Of a stretch of DNA of 64,000 nucleotides, positions 54,611 to 64,000 are shown one piece after another. The notes beneath the pieces are model-generated. The model ran no database searches, had not been told where the DNA came from, and saw nothing but the letters and a program-made list of their open reading frames with translations. Source of the stretch: UBA4742 sp963773335 (GTDB lineage Bacteria; Actinomycetota; Acidimicrobiia; Acidimicrobiales; Acidimicrobilacustridaceae); assembly GCA_963773335.1 (NCBI GenBank), contig CAVZAT010000004.1, positions 1,426,001 to 1,490,000 on the forward strand, written 5' to 3'. Made by a program: the position numbers and the translations under genes. The stretch's first letter is position 1. Each line of letters begins with the position of its first letter.

Positions 54611-55320
54611 TATCTCGGCGACCAGCGAGAGGTGCGCAGCAGACGGGACTCCCATTGATCGCGGTAGGTGAGGGCGTCGGCCATGTAGGTGCCGGGGGCC
54701 TTGAAGGCGGCCGGGATCTCGGTGGTGAACAGGGCCAGCAAACCGTCGAGGCTGTGCACGCGCTGCCACAGGATCCCTTCGGGTCGCAGCCCCGCGCCCA
54801 GCATGGAGGTCCAGCAGATCTGGATCTCGAGCAGCCGCCGGCTCTCGGGCTGGCTGGCCAGCATGGGCTGGTAGGTGTCGCCCCAGTAGTCGATGTAGTC
54901 GTCGAGGGGGACGTGGGGCCAGCCCGTGTCCTCCATGAAGAGGGTGGGCTCGTGGTCGGCGGGCGCGGACGACTCGGCGGCCAGGTCCAGATTGGTGATG
55001 GGTGACCACGCCACCGGGGTGAGCACCTTGGCGGTGACCGTGCGGCGCAACCGGTCGACCGAGCGCGTCCACTCGGCCAGGTCGCCGTGCAGGGCCCGTT
55101 GGGAGAGCCGCTCCCAGGCGGCTCCGTCGTGTACGGCGGTGATGGTGATGACCCGGTAGGCCGGCCCGGTGCCGTGGACCTGGTTGGCGTACCAGAGCAG
55201 ACGGGCCTCGTCGCCCTGGCCCAGCCGGTCCATCCAACCGCCGGGATCGCGGTAGGCGGCCTCGAACTCCTCCTCGTGCTGGCCGATCACCTGGTGGCAT
55301 TCGTGCAGGTACAGGGTCAT
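54607..55320 (-). CDS. Putative dimeric alpha/beta-barrel (NIPSNAP-like) protein
   Basis: 237 residues from ATG 55320 (MTLYLHECHQVIGQHEEEFE). Two similar halves each end in a Trp/Arg pattern, with YRVITITAVHDGAAWERLS in the first and RLLEIQICWTSMLGAGL in the second, as in tandem ferredoxin-like barrels. I name the family with caution. It overlaps the stop of the acyl-CoA synthetase (ATGA), so it is co-translated and probably acts in the same lipid or acyl-CoA pathway. Confidence 0.55.
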   Translation of the reverse strand: MTLYLHECHQVIGQHEEEFEAAYRDPGGWMDRLGQGDEARLLWYANQVHGTGPAYRVITITAVHDGAAWERLSQRALHGDLAEWTRSVDRLRRTVTAKVLTPVAWSPITNLDLAAESSAPADHEPTLFMEDTGWPHVPLDDYIDYWGDTYQPMLASQPESRRLLEIQICWTSMLGAGLRPEGILWQRVHSLDGLLALFTTEIPAAFKAPGTYMADALTYRDQWESRLLRTSRWSPRY

Positions 55321-56820
55321 GGGTGGCTCCCGGGGCTCGCCCGTCGGATGAGATCGACCGCCATGGCCCGGGGCAGCTTGCCCAGCTCGTTGCTGGGCAG
55401 GGCGTCCACCACGGCCAGCTCCTCCGGACGCTTGAAGGGCGCCAACCGCCCGGTGCACCACTCCCGCAGGTCATCGAGGGTGGGGTCGTCGTGGCCGGCG
55501 GCCACCACCACGGCCACGCCCACCCGCTCCCCCATCTCCGGATCGGGCAGCCCGACCACCACCAGCTCGGCCACCGCCGGGTGCTGGCGCAGGACCTCGG
55601 CCACCTCGTGGGGCGTGAACTTCTCGCCACCGCGGTTGATGCCATCGGAGCGCCGACCGACCGGGAAGAGGTAGCCGTCCGCGTCCTGGCGGGCCAGGTC
55701 GCCGGTCTGCAGCCAGCCGTCGGCATCGCTGCCCGCGCCGACGTTCTGCGGGCTGCGCACCCACAGCTCACCCGCCTCGTCGGTGGCCACGTCCTGGCCG
55801 GTGACAGGGTCGACCACACGCACCTCCACGCCGGGCAGCGGCCGGCCCACCGAACCCGCCCGGGCCGGGTCGTGGTGGTCGGCGGCTGACAGGGTGGTGT
55901 AGGCGCCCAGGGTCTCGGTCTGGCCGAACACGTTGGCGAAGTCCACCTCGGGCCATTGGGCCATGGCCCGGCGCACCAGCTCGACCGGAGCGGCCGCGGC
56001 TCCGTAGGCCACCGTCCGCAGACTGCTGACGTCGGTCGTGGCCAGGTCGGGGTGGTCGAGGATGCGGGCCAGCATGGTCGGGACCAGGAAGGCCGAGTTG
56101 ACCTGCTGGCCGGCCACCAGCGACAGCCAGACCCCGGCGTCGAAGCGCGGTTGGATCACCGTCGTCTCCCCCGAGTACAGGCTGACGAGCAGCCCGAGCA
56201 TGCCGCCCACGTGGAACGAAGGCACGCACATGAGGCTGACGCCGGCACGACGATCGGGATCGAAGGGTCGGCGGTAGGCGCCCATGCGGGCCAGCAGCGC
56301 GTCGTGGCTGACGCCGACCGGCTTGGGCAGCCCGGTGGTGCCGCTGGTGAACAGGATCAGCGCATCGCGCTCCCCACCCGTGGCCCAGACCGCCGGGCTC
56401 GTCGGGCTCATCGGGTCGGGGGTCGGCCAGCACCACTCCGTCGGGCCCCAGGGCGGCGGTCAGGGCTGCTGCCGCATCGTCGTCGGCCACACCCACCGTT
56501 GCCCCCCCGGACACCCCGACCAGCTGAGCCAGCTCGGTGGTGGTCAGCAAAGGGTTCATCTGGGCGGTGGCCGCGCCCAGCCCGGCGGTCGCCAGGGTGA
56601 CGGCGGTGGCCCGCACCCCACCCCAGTCCGCCAAGGCCACCGTCTGGTCGGGACCGACGCCGCGGGCAGCCAGCGTGGCCGCCCAGCGACGGGTCTGGTC
56701 TCGCAGCTCGCCGTAGGTGCAGACCGAGCCGTCGTCGAGGATCAGCGCCGGACGCTCGGGCATGAGCTCGGCCGGTCGATCCAACACGGCGGCGATGTTG
56801 GTGATGACGTCGACAGCCAC
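55317..56820 (-). CDS. AMP-dependent acyl-CoA synthetase/ligase (frame broken)
   Basis: An ANL-superfamily enzyme that activates a carboxylic acid via acyl-AMP. Seen are the P-loop LFTSGTTGLPKPVGVSH, FGQTETLGAYTTL, WLQTGDLARQDADGYL, GRRSDGINRGGEKF and NELGKLPRAMA with the C-terminal Lys. The N-terminal part (GTG 56820, GGGGGAT upstream) is in one frame until about 56405, then shifts; joined length is about 500 residues. The acid is unknown. It heads a two-gene unit with the NIPSNAP-like gene. Confidence 0.88.
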
Positions 56821-56837
56821 GAACGATCCCCCTGCCA

Positions 56838-56855
56838 GTCCGGGTCCCCCCGGAC
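56838..56855. repeat. Inverted repeat upstream of acyl-CoA synthetase
   Basis: Arms GTCCGGG (56838-56844) and CCCGGAC (56849-56855) with a 4-nt loop, 18 bp upstream of GTG 56820. It may be an operator or a leader hairpin. Confidence 0.4.
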
Positions 56856-57023
56856 CCTCGAGTTGAACCTAGCCGTCCGATCGTGGCCCTCCCCACCCGA
56901 CCGGCGCCCGAGGTCGGCCTGGACGTCCGCAGCTTCGGCACGGCAAGCGACTTCGCCGGCCATCTCCCACGTTCGACTCGTGACCCTGCCCGACGTCGAG
57001 CCGGGAGCTAGGTTGTCGTCCCC

Positions 57024-57098
57024 GCCCTCGTAGCTCAGGGGATAGAGCATCGGTTTCCTAAACCGTGCGCGGAGGTTCGAGTCCTCCCGGGGGCACCA
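57024..57098 (+). tRNA. tRNA-Arg (anticodon CCT)
   Basis: A complete cloverleaf is readable: acceptor GCCCTCG pairs with CGGGGGC (one G-T pair); D arm GCTC-AGGGGATA-GAGC; anticodon loop TTCCTAA with CCT at the centre; T arm GGAGG-TTCGAGT-CCTCC; CCA is encoded at 57096-57098. CCT reads AGG codons. The less GC-biased nuclease genes begin shortly after it, and tRNA 3' ends are common integration sites, but no att repeat or integrase was found in the window. Confidence 0.95.
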
Positions 57099-57522
57099 AC
57101 GGCCACAAGGGATCGCGACTTCAGTACTCGGTCGAGGGGACCGAAAATCCCACATTTCATCCCACGAATCGGCCTCCGGGCGGTGGCCGGGGCCAGTGGC
57201 CTCGAGATCGGCCACCCAGCCGGCGGATCGGTCACTGATCCTCATGCCCTCGATAAGCGCATTCGGACCGACACACGCGACAACCGATCCGACCCCCCGG
57301 CCCCGAACTGACCACGACCGCCCAACCGTGCGCACTCGACAAGGCGATCCGGCGTCGGCGGTCGCAGGACCCATCCGCCGAGATGTCGATCTGGTCCTCA
57401 TACCTACCGATAAGCGCGAGCCTCCCGCCGAACGCGACATGGAAGTACCCCGGTCTCACGGACAGTCGGGTTGTGGGGCTGAGGGCCCCGGTGGTTGATA
57501 GCAGGCGAGGTCGTGGAGGGGC
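57099..57522. other. Gene-free stretch behind tRNA-Arg with an imperfect direct repeat
   Basis: 424 bp without a convincing gene. It holds two related segments, 57235-57260 and 57391-57417, which match at 22 of 26 aligned positions. Both contain TCCTCAT and end in CGATAAGCGC, 156 bp apart. Its base composition is less GC-biased than the sequence before the tRNA. The repeats could be a recombination or protein-binding site, or relics of a removed gene. Confidence 0.45.
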
Positions 57523-58335
57523 TTACAAGCGATCGGGTTCGAGATCGATGACGAGCGGGGCGTGATCGCTGGTTTCCAAGGCAGCGGGGTCAGCCCACAC
57601 GCCGCAGCTGAGGATCTTCGACTCGGTCGTGGCGTCCGCGAAGACGTGGTCGAGCTGGTAGGGCAGATTGTCCGAGCGGAAGAAGCTGCGGGTCTCGTTG
57701 GCCTTGCCCATGACCTCCACCCAGCCCTGCTCGTGGGCCCGAGAGAAGAAGAGGGCGTTGGCGGGGACCTTCTGGTTGCGATCGAAGAGTCTCGAGGTGT
57801 TCCAGTCGCCTCCGAAGATGAATCGGCGGCCCTTCACGCGGTCGAGACCGTGGAAGATGACGTCGGTGGACCACGGATTCGTTGGCTCGATCGCTGAAGC
57901 GACCAGCTGTTCGGTCTCGATGGCGCCCTGCTTGCCGAGCAACTCGAGCATCTTTTCTGCTCGCATCGCCGGAGCGTGGACGCTGGCGAGGAGGGCGGGT
58001 TCGGTCGGAGTGAGGTCGATCTCGCCGATCACGACGTAGTCGTAGGCCACACTCAGCCAGGATTCCTCGGGCAGGAGATCCTCCCGGGGACGCAGGTTGA
58101 GTGCTCGCCGCACCGCAACGCCCGATCCCCAGTTACCGGTCTTGGCGTGGAGCCCGACCTCGCCGACGATGAGATCCCACTCTTCGCGGACCCAGTCAGG
58201 GATGACCGAGTGCCGGATCTCCTGGAGCAGGATCACGTCCGGATCGAGCGCGCCGAGGTGATGCCATGCTCGCTCGAGCTGCCTGTTGGTCGCGCCCGCC
58301 GGCGCACCATGCATGTTCCAGCTGACGATTCTCAT
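57523..58335 (-). CDS. Endonuclease/exonuclease/phosphatase (EEP) family protein
   Basis: 270 residues from ATG 58335. EEP motifs in order: IVSWNMHGAPAG, ILLQEIRHSV (metal-binding Glu), LASVHAP, FIFGGDWNTSRLF (Asp/Asn), YQLDHVFAD and TSDHAPLVIDLE (catalytic His). This fold includes DNase I, ExoIII and various phosphatases; the substrate is not readable. Divergent from the large helicase-nuclease gene with about 210 bp between them. Confidence 0.83.
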   Translation of the reverse strand: MRIVSWNMHGAPAGATNRQLERAWHHLGALDPDVILLQEIRHSVIPDWVREEWDLIVGEVGLHAKTGNWGSGVAVRRALNLRPREDLLPEESWLSVAYDYVVIGEIDLTPTEPALLASVHAPAMRAEKMLELLGKQGAIETEQLVASAIEPTNPWSTDVIFHGLDRVKGRRFIFGGDWNTSRLFDRNQKVPANALFFSRAHEQGWVEVMGKANETRSFFRSDNLPYQLDHVFADATTESKILSCGVWADPAALETSDHAPLVIDLEPDRL

Positions 58336-58546
58336 TGCTCTCTCCAGTCTGGAGGCGAACGTTTCGGTGACGGCCCAGGGTGGCGACGAAGCCGAGCACG
58401 TCTCCCCAGACGATCGGATCACCGACCAGGTTCATCGGACGCTCACTCTGGCATGCTTTCCGCCGATAGGCGCAGGGATGCAAAGCTGGATGATGGCAAC
58501 GTCCGCGACAGCTGTTGGGGCGTGACCAGCTCGGAGTGATCAGCGC

Positions 58547-61500
58547 GTGAGCCAACCGAACCCCGGAGCTGGAACGTCCCCTGATCCTGAACGGACAACA
58601 CTCATCGCGCGGTCGGTCGGGACATGGACCGGCGAGCTCATCGATCTTGGTGGTCGCAACACCCTGCTGTACTACCGGGACCTCAAGCAGGGCACCCTCG
58701 ACCTCAGCCCGGGTTCACTCGCGGCTGATTTGGCCGTCGAGAGTCTCCTCGCCGGGCGAACCGTGCGTCTGTCTGACCTGTTCGATGACGCAGCCCGCGC
58801 AGCCGCGGCCAGGCGGGCCAGGACGGTCAAGGCCAAGGCCGACGAGAACTTCGAGGAACGCGGGCTCTCGACCATGTTCCTCGCCTGGGGGATGGCCGCC
58901 TGGGACAACCCGAACAGCGCGGCGACACCTGCTGCGCCGGTGCTCCTGCGAGAGTCCAGGCTGGCTGCGAGGGGCAGCGCCGGCGAGGACTTCGACCTGG
59001 CCCTGCCTGGCGAGTGGGAGATCAACCCGACGCTGCTCCACCTGCTCAAGACCGACTACCAGGTCGAACTCGACGGCACCGAGCTGGTCGGGCTCTTCGA
59101 CGACGAGGCTGATCCCCCGGACGCAAGCGCGGTGTTCGAGCGGCTCATCAAGGCAGCCTCGGTAGTTCCTGGCTTCGCGATTGCTCCCAGAGTGGTCATC
59201 GGGAACTTCTCCTATGCGAAGTTGCCGATGGTCCTCGACCTGGAGACGGCGACTGACACGCTGGTCGAGTCGGATCTCATCTGCGCCATCGCCGGTGACG
59301 AGGGTGCTCGTGACACGGTCCGGGCCCGACACCCCAACGTCTCGGTGTCCGAACCAGATGTGGTGGCCCCACGCGACGAGTTCCTGGTTCTGGATGCGGA
59401 CGCGAGCCAGTCCTACGCCATCAACGCGGCCGTGGGCGGGGCGGACCTCGTGGTCGACGGCCCGCCCGGGACTGGGAAGAGCCAAACCATCGCCAACCTG
59501 ATCGCAACGCTCTCGGCCAGGGGGCAGAAGGTGCTGTTCGTCGCAGAGAAGCGGGCTGCGATCGACGCGGTCCTCGATCGCCTCAATCGGGTCGGACTCG
59601 GCGAGCTCGTCTTGGACCTCCACGAAGGAGCCGGCTCGAAACGCAAGCTCGCGGCCGATCTCTCCCGTTCCCTGGCCTCGGTGGCGGCGCTGCCTCGGCC
59701 AGACATGACGGCGGCGCAGGAGATGCTCGTCCGTCGGCGTGACGAGGTGGTGGGACACGCCGACGCCCTGCACTGTGTCCGTGATCCATGGGGCGTCAGT
59801 GTCTATGAGGTCGAGTCCCGCTTGCTCGCGATCCCAGTCGAGGCGAGGTCCTCACAGCGACTTCGCGGCGAGACCCTCACCCGCTGCGACGCCGCGTGCT
59901 TCCGCCAAGCGAGGGCTGACCTCGAAACATTCATCGGTCTGGGAGGCTCAACGGGCGCGGACACGAGCCGCCCCTGGGGCGCGGCGTTTGCCGCAGCCAC
60001 CATCACCAACCCATCGGCCGCCCAGACCGCTCTCCAGGCGGCATCAACGCTGCAGTCCCACACGCTGCCGGACGCATCGGCCAGGTTCGATCACATGCTC
60101 GCCGAATGTGGTCTGCGTGCCCCTGCCACGATCGGCGCCTGGGTCGAGGTGCTCCAGCTGCTCGATCGCGTCTCCGCCACGCTCGCCCAGTTCCAGCCCC
60201 AGGTGCTCAGTCTGCCACTCGCCGATCTCAGCGCCGCCCTAGCTCCGCTGGATCACGGCGTGCTGGCACGCCTCGGGGCCAAGATCGGCAACGGCACCTT
60301 CCGCCAGGCGAAGAAGGCCGCCATGTCGGTGTGGATCGGCGACAAACCCACCCCCCACGACCTCCACGCGGCCATCGCTCATGCAGCAGACCTGCAGAAC
60401 ACCTGGGCGAACGTGGCCACAGACGGCGGTCCTCCGAGGCTCCCGGCCGACCTGGCCGGGATCGCGGGCACCTTCGGCCAGCTCGCCGCCGAGGTCGACA
60501 GCCTGGGCGCCTGGACAGCCCATCCCGACGTTCGAGGATGGACGATCCCTCAACTCAGCGCGTACCTGGACGCGCTGCTGGCCGACACCCAAGCCCTCTA
60601 CAAGCTGCCCGAGCTGACCCGGCTGAGAGCTGCGCTCTACGCCGCGGGGATATGGCCGCTCACCGTCGAGATCATCAGCCGGAATCTCACCATCGACCAA
60701 GCACTCGCGTGCGCCGACTTCGTGTGGCTCAGCTCCATCTTGGAGACGGTCTCTGTGGCTGACGCGCGGATCGGGGCCTTCGACGGCAAGGCACACGCCC
60801 GATCCGTCGAGGAGTACCAAACCGCCGACCGGGTCCACATCGAGTCCGCTCCGATCCGGGTTCGCCGGGCGGTCGCCGAGCATGCCACCGCAACCCGCGA
60901 CGCCTGGCCCAAGGAATCTGAGGTCCTCGAGCATCAAGCCCACCTCAAACGCGGGCACCTGCCGGTCCGTCAACTCTTCCAGGTCGCGCCCCATGTGCTC
61001 GCTGCGCTCAAGCCGTGCTGGGCGATGAGCCCGCTCGTGGTGTCCCAACTCCTGCCGGCTCGAGAAGCTCTTCGATGTCGTCATCTTCGATGAGGCGTCG
61101 CAGGTCACGCCGCCAGACGCCGTTGGTGCCCTGATGCGCGCCGACCGCGCCGTGGTTGCCGGTGACCCGCATCAGCTTCCCCCCACCAGCTTCTTCGCGG
61201 CCGCGTCGGGCGGTGGCGAAGACGACGAGGACCTCGAAGAGGAGCTCGACTCGACCGCAGGAACGAAGAACATGGAGTCGATCCTCGATGCCATGAGCGC
61301 ACTGCTGCCACCACCGAAGGGAACCCGAACGCTCGGGTGGCACTACCGGTCCAAGGACGAGCGACTCATCGCGTTCTCGAACGCTCAGCCGAACCTCTAC
61401 GACTGGGCGATGACGACCTTCGCGGGAACCGCCGGATCCGAGTGCCTCACCCACGAGCTCGTGCCCTTCCGACCCGGCCGTCTCGGTCAGGAAGACTCAG

Positions 61501-62658
61501 CTGCCGATGAGGTCGCACGCGTCGTCGAACTCGTCTCCGAACACGCCGCCAGCCGGCCCGGAGAGTCTCTCGGCGTGATCGCCATGGGCATCAAGCACGC
61601 CAACCGGATCGACGAGGCCATCCGACGCGCGGGTGGACGATCCCGACCTCGACTCGTTCATATCGGGGACCGCCTCTGCGCAGGCCGGCAAGGAACCGCT
61701 CTTCATCAAGAACCTCGAGCGGGTGCAGGGCGACGAACGCGATGCGATCATCCTGACCATCGGCTACGGGAAGTCCACTGATGGGCGCATGCTGTACCGG
61801 TTCGGGCCGATCAACAACGAGGGCGGAGAGCGGCGGCTCAACGTAGCCATCACGCGGGCCCGCTCGCGCATGACCGTCGTGTCCAGCTTCTCGTCCGCCG
61901 ATATGGACCCGAACCGGCTCCGCTCAGCCGGCGCTCAGATGTTGGCCCGCTACCTCGCCTACGCCGAGTCCGGCGGCGCCGACCTCGGGAGCGTGGCCAA
62001 GGACAAGCCAGACCTCAACCCCTTCGAACGAGACGTCGAGGCGCAGCTCAGCGCGGCCGGGATCCCGCTGATCGCGCAATACGGCTGCTCGGGCTACTGG
62101 ATCGACTACGCCGCCCAGCACCCGACCCGACCCGGGCAGATGGTGCTCGCCATCGAGTGCGACGGCGCGACCTACCACTCCTCACCAACCGCCCGCGACC
62201 GAGACCGACTCCGCCAGGAACACCTGGAGCGTCTCGGATGGACGTTTCATCGCATCTGGTCGCAGGACTGGTTCTACCACCGGGAACAAGAGGTGCAGCG
62301 CGCAGTCGAGGCGTACCAGGCCGCCGTATCCGCATTCGATTCGACCGGTGGCGGGGTCGAGCCATCCGGCCGTCCGAACTCAACTCCCCCGGCGGGGGAC
62401 GATCAGCCGACTCTGCCCGGATCAGAGCCAGCTGCGCCGGCACGAAGCGGCCCATGCCCGGTAGCGCTCAACCGCCCAAGCATCGGGGCCTACAGCCAAC
62501 CGGAACTCGTGGCCGTCGTCCGCTGGGTGAAATCAGACACCCTCCTCAGGACAGAGGACGAACTCCTCGAAGAGACGATGGGCGTGCTCGGCTTCCGACG
62601 TCGAGGGGCGAAGATCACAGCCGCCATCGACGAAGCAATCGCGCAGGCCCGCGACTGA
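58547..62658 (+). CDS. DUF4011 / SF1 helicase / Vsr-like nuclease / DUF3320 protein (Hhe-like; frame broken)
   Basis: About 1370 residues when two breaks (near 61060 and 61630) are repaired. The N-terminus (WTGELIDLGGRNTLLYYRDL) fits DUF4011. Helicase motifs: Walker A VVDGPPGTGKSQT (about residue 303), DEAS in VVIFDEASQV, VVAGDPHQLPPTSFF, LGWHYRSKDERLI, and LNVAITRARSRM. The nuclease of the Vsr/MTES_1575 type shows FERDVEAQLSAAGIPL, YWIDYA and AIECDGATYHSS, then WTFHRIWSQDWF. DUF3320 follows (QPELVAVVRWVKSD). This order matches the DUF4011-helicase-Vsr antiphage architecture called Hhe. GTG 58547 is the first start. Antiphage function is by resemblance only. Confidence 0.83.
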
Positions 62659-62862
62659 GGCTGATCGCCTTCCCAACCCACTTCGACCCTCATCAGCGGC
62701 GGTCCAGACTCTGGGGCGCCGCCCGGAGGTCGTCCGGCAGCAGAGACTAGGTCGCTCAGGGTGCCATCCGTTTCGATCCGACTGGGCCGTGGCGCCCCGT
62801 CTGACTCGCCGCCCCCCGGCTGCGCGCTCGTAGAGTACGGCCATCCAAGACAAGGAGGGCCG

Positions 62863-63927
62863 ATGCCGTTGTTCGAGCTGACCCAGGACGGGCTCGAGAC
62901 GAAGCCATCGTCACGCTTCGCCACTCTCGGCATCCGCGAGCGACAGGACTTGCAGCGGCGGCTCCGTGAGGACATCTCCGTCCTCGGCGAGGACCTCATG
63001 GTGATCGCTGAGGAGTTCGGCGAGTGGGAGGACGCCCGGCGACGCATCGACCTCCTGGCCATCGACCCCGACGGGCACCTCGTGGTCATCGAGCTCAAAC
63101 GCACCGATGACGGCGGCCACATGGAGCTCCAGGCGATCCGCTACGCAGCGATGGTCTCCTCCATGGGCTTCGGCGAAGTCGTGGCCGCATACATCGCTCA
63201 CTGCGCCAAGAATCGGCCCGACGAGGCGGTCGACGCTCGGTCCGAGCTGCTTGAGTTCCTCGGGGAGCCCGACAGCGACGACGAGGCGGCCATCGCGACG
63301 GGTGTCCGCATCATCTTGGTGTCGGCCGACTTTGGTCGTGAGATCACAACGACCGTGCTGTGGCTCAACGGCTTCGAGGGCATGGACATCCGATGCATCC
63401 GCCTGGTCCCATACCCCATCGATGACAACCGAGTCTTCGTCGACATCCAGCAGGTCATCCCACTCCCGGAGGCCGCCGACTACCAGGTACGCCTCCGGCG
63501 AAAGGAAGCCGCACGCGAACGGGCCCGCACCGCGACCGACGGACGCGACCTCACCCGCTTCCATGTGGTCGTCGAGGGCCAACAGCTACCTGCGGAGAAC
63601 AAGCGCAACGCCATCAGGGTCATGATCGACGCGCTCCACCGGCAGGGAATCCCCTTCGCAGCCATCCGAGCTCAGCTGAAGTACCCACGCAAGCTCCGCC
63701 CGCTGAGCGGCCTGTTCACCACTCACGAGGAGGTGACCGCGGCGCTCGAGGACCAGATTCCCGATGCTGACGTCACCCGGTGGTTCACCTCCGACGCCTG
63801 GATGGATCCCGACAACGACACGACCTGGGTGCTATTCAAGATGTGGGGGAGGGACACCGTCCCTTCCATGACGGCGCTCGTTCATCAATTCCCGCAGGCC
63901 AAGATCACCTTCCGTCCAGAGGGGTAG
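62863..63927 (+). CDS. NucS/DUF91-like PD-(D/E)XK nuclease
   Basis: 354 residues. ATG 62863 has a strong ribosome site AAGGAGG 4-5 nt upstream. The nuclease core is RRIDLLAIDPDGHLVVIELK, with Asp63, Glu77 and Lys79, and Gln90 in MELQAIRYA; these fit the EndoMS/NucS catalytic set. The C-terminal 130 residues (about 225-354) are a separate domain of unknown function (RFHVVVEGQQL, DAWMDPDNDTTWVLFKM). NucS proper has a different N-terminal DNA-binding part, so this is a relative, not mismatch-repair NucS. It lies 200 nt after the helicase gene, same strand. The last 73 bases of the window after its stop show nothing. Confidence 0.78.
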   Translation: MPLFELTQDGLETKPSSRFATLGIRERQDLQRRLREDISVLGEDLMVIAEEFGEWEDARRRIDLLAIDPDGHLVVIELKRTDDGGHMELQAIRYAAMVSSMGFGEVVAAYIAHCAKNRPDEAVDARSELLEFLGEPDSDDEAAIATGVRIILVSADFGREITTTVLWLNGFEGMDIRCIRLVPYPIDDNRVFVDIQQVIPLPEAADYQVRLRRKEAARERARTATDGRDLTRFHVVVEGQQLPAENKRNAIRVMIDALHRQGIPFAAIRAQLKYPRKLRPLSGLFTTHEEVTAALEDQIPDADVTRWFTSDAWMDPDNDTTWVLFKMWGRDTVPSMTALVHQFPQAKITFRPEG

Positions 63928-64000
63928 AGGCTTCGGGAGTGGGGGCCAACCCCGCACAAGGCTGGCGTCACAGGTCGAATTGGCACGCCCGCACGCTGAC

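Noticed and set aside
53153..55819. 888-codon minus-strand open frame
   Set aside because: It joins out-of-frame parts of the acyl-CoA synthetase region with the antisense of gatD; motifs are in other frames.
57024..64000. Complete integrative element
   Set aside because: No integrase and no copy of the tRNA 3' end was found in the window, so integration can only be suspected.

Overview
The window is GC-rich actinobacterial chromosome, most likely from the class Acidimicrobiia. Evidence for this is a protein with three N-terminal GWW-x-A-x-DG-x-WYPP repeats (23544-24728), two LLM-family flavin/F420 oxidoreductases, an HNH-DUF222 protein, a MurT/GatD pair, many GTG/TTG starts and very frequent 1-4 nt gene overlaps. 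The class is inferred from these features, not from a marker-gene tree. Many conserved proteins are split between frames at GC runs or homopolymers (about 25 probable indels in 64 kb). I read this as sequence or assembly error, and I give whole-gene spans with the break positions.

Region by region. 1-5.3 kb: a c-di-GMP GGDEF/EAL protein divergent from a pseudo-receiver, with paired palindromes between them, then a ParA-like ATPase with a small membrane protein, and a BCP peroxiredoxin. 5.3-9 kb: a phosphonatase-like HAD hydrolase and a short-form glycogen phosphorylase. 9-13.3 kb: a cell-envelope operon of lipoprotein, class A penicillin-binding protein and a membrane-anchored trypsin-fold pseudo-protease. 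13.5-16.9 kb: a carboxylesterase, QueC and an alpha/beta hydrolase pair. 17-22.9 kb: a tightly overlapping operon of ABC1/UbiB-like kinase, bioA, a secreted esterase, bioF and bioD. 23-36.7 kb: mixed genes, including the WYPP/PH/SHOCT protein, an LLM oxidoreductase, a Swt1-type HEPN protein, an M3 oligopeptidase, an HNH-DUF222 nuclease with an SOS-like box, a sulfatase, a rhomboid-like protein, a large neocarzinostatin-fold secreted protein and a PHB-depolymerase-like lipoprotein.

36.7-45.1 kb is a cobalamin locus. On the minus strand a cobalamin riboswitch precedes a DUF4430 surface protein, EcfT, a double EcfA and an S component, which together look like a B12/corrinoid ECF importer. On the plus strand are a cobU stub, cobD, cobC fragments and a HAD-CobT fusion. 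45.2-56.8 kb carries an LLM-P450 pair behind a palindromic operator, YaaA, an acyl-CoA hydrolase/transferase, a one-piece sigma/zinc-finger/transmembrane protein, murT-gatD and an acyl-CoA synthetase.

From a tRNA-Arg(CCT) at 57.0 kb to the end, the sequence is less GC-biased and nuclease-rich: an EEP-family nuclease, a DUF4011-helicase-Vsr-like/DUF3320 protein resembling the Hhe antiphage architecture, and a NucS/DUF91-like nuclease. This looks like a tRNA-associated defence island whose far end lies outside the window.
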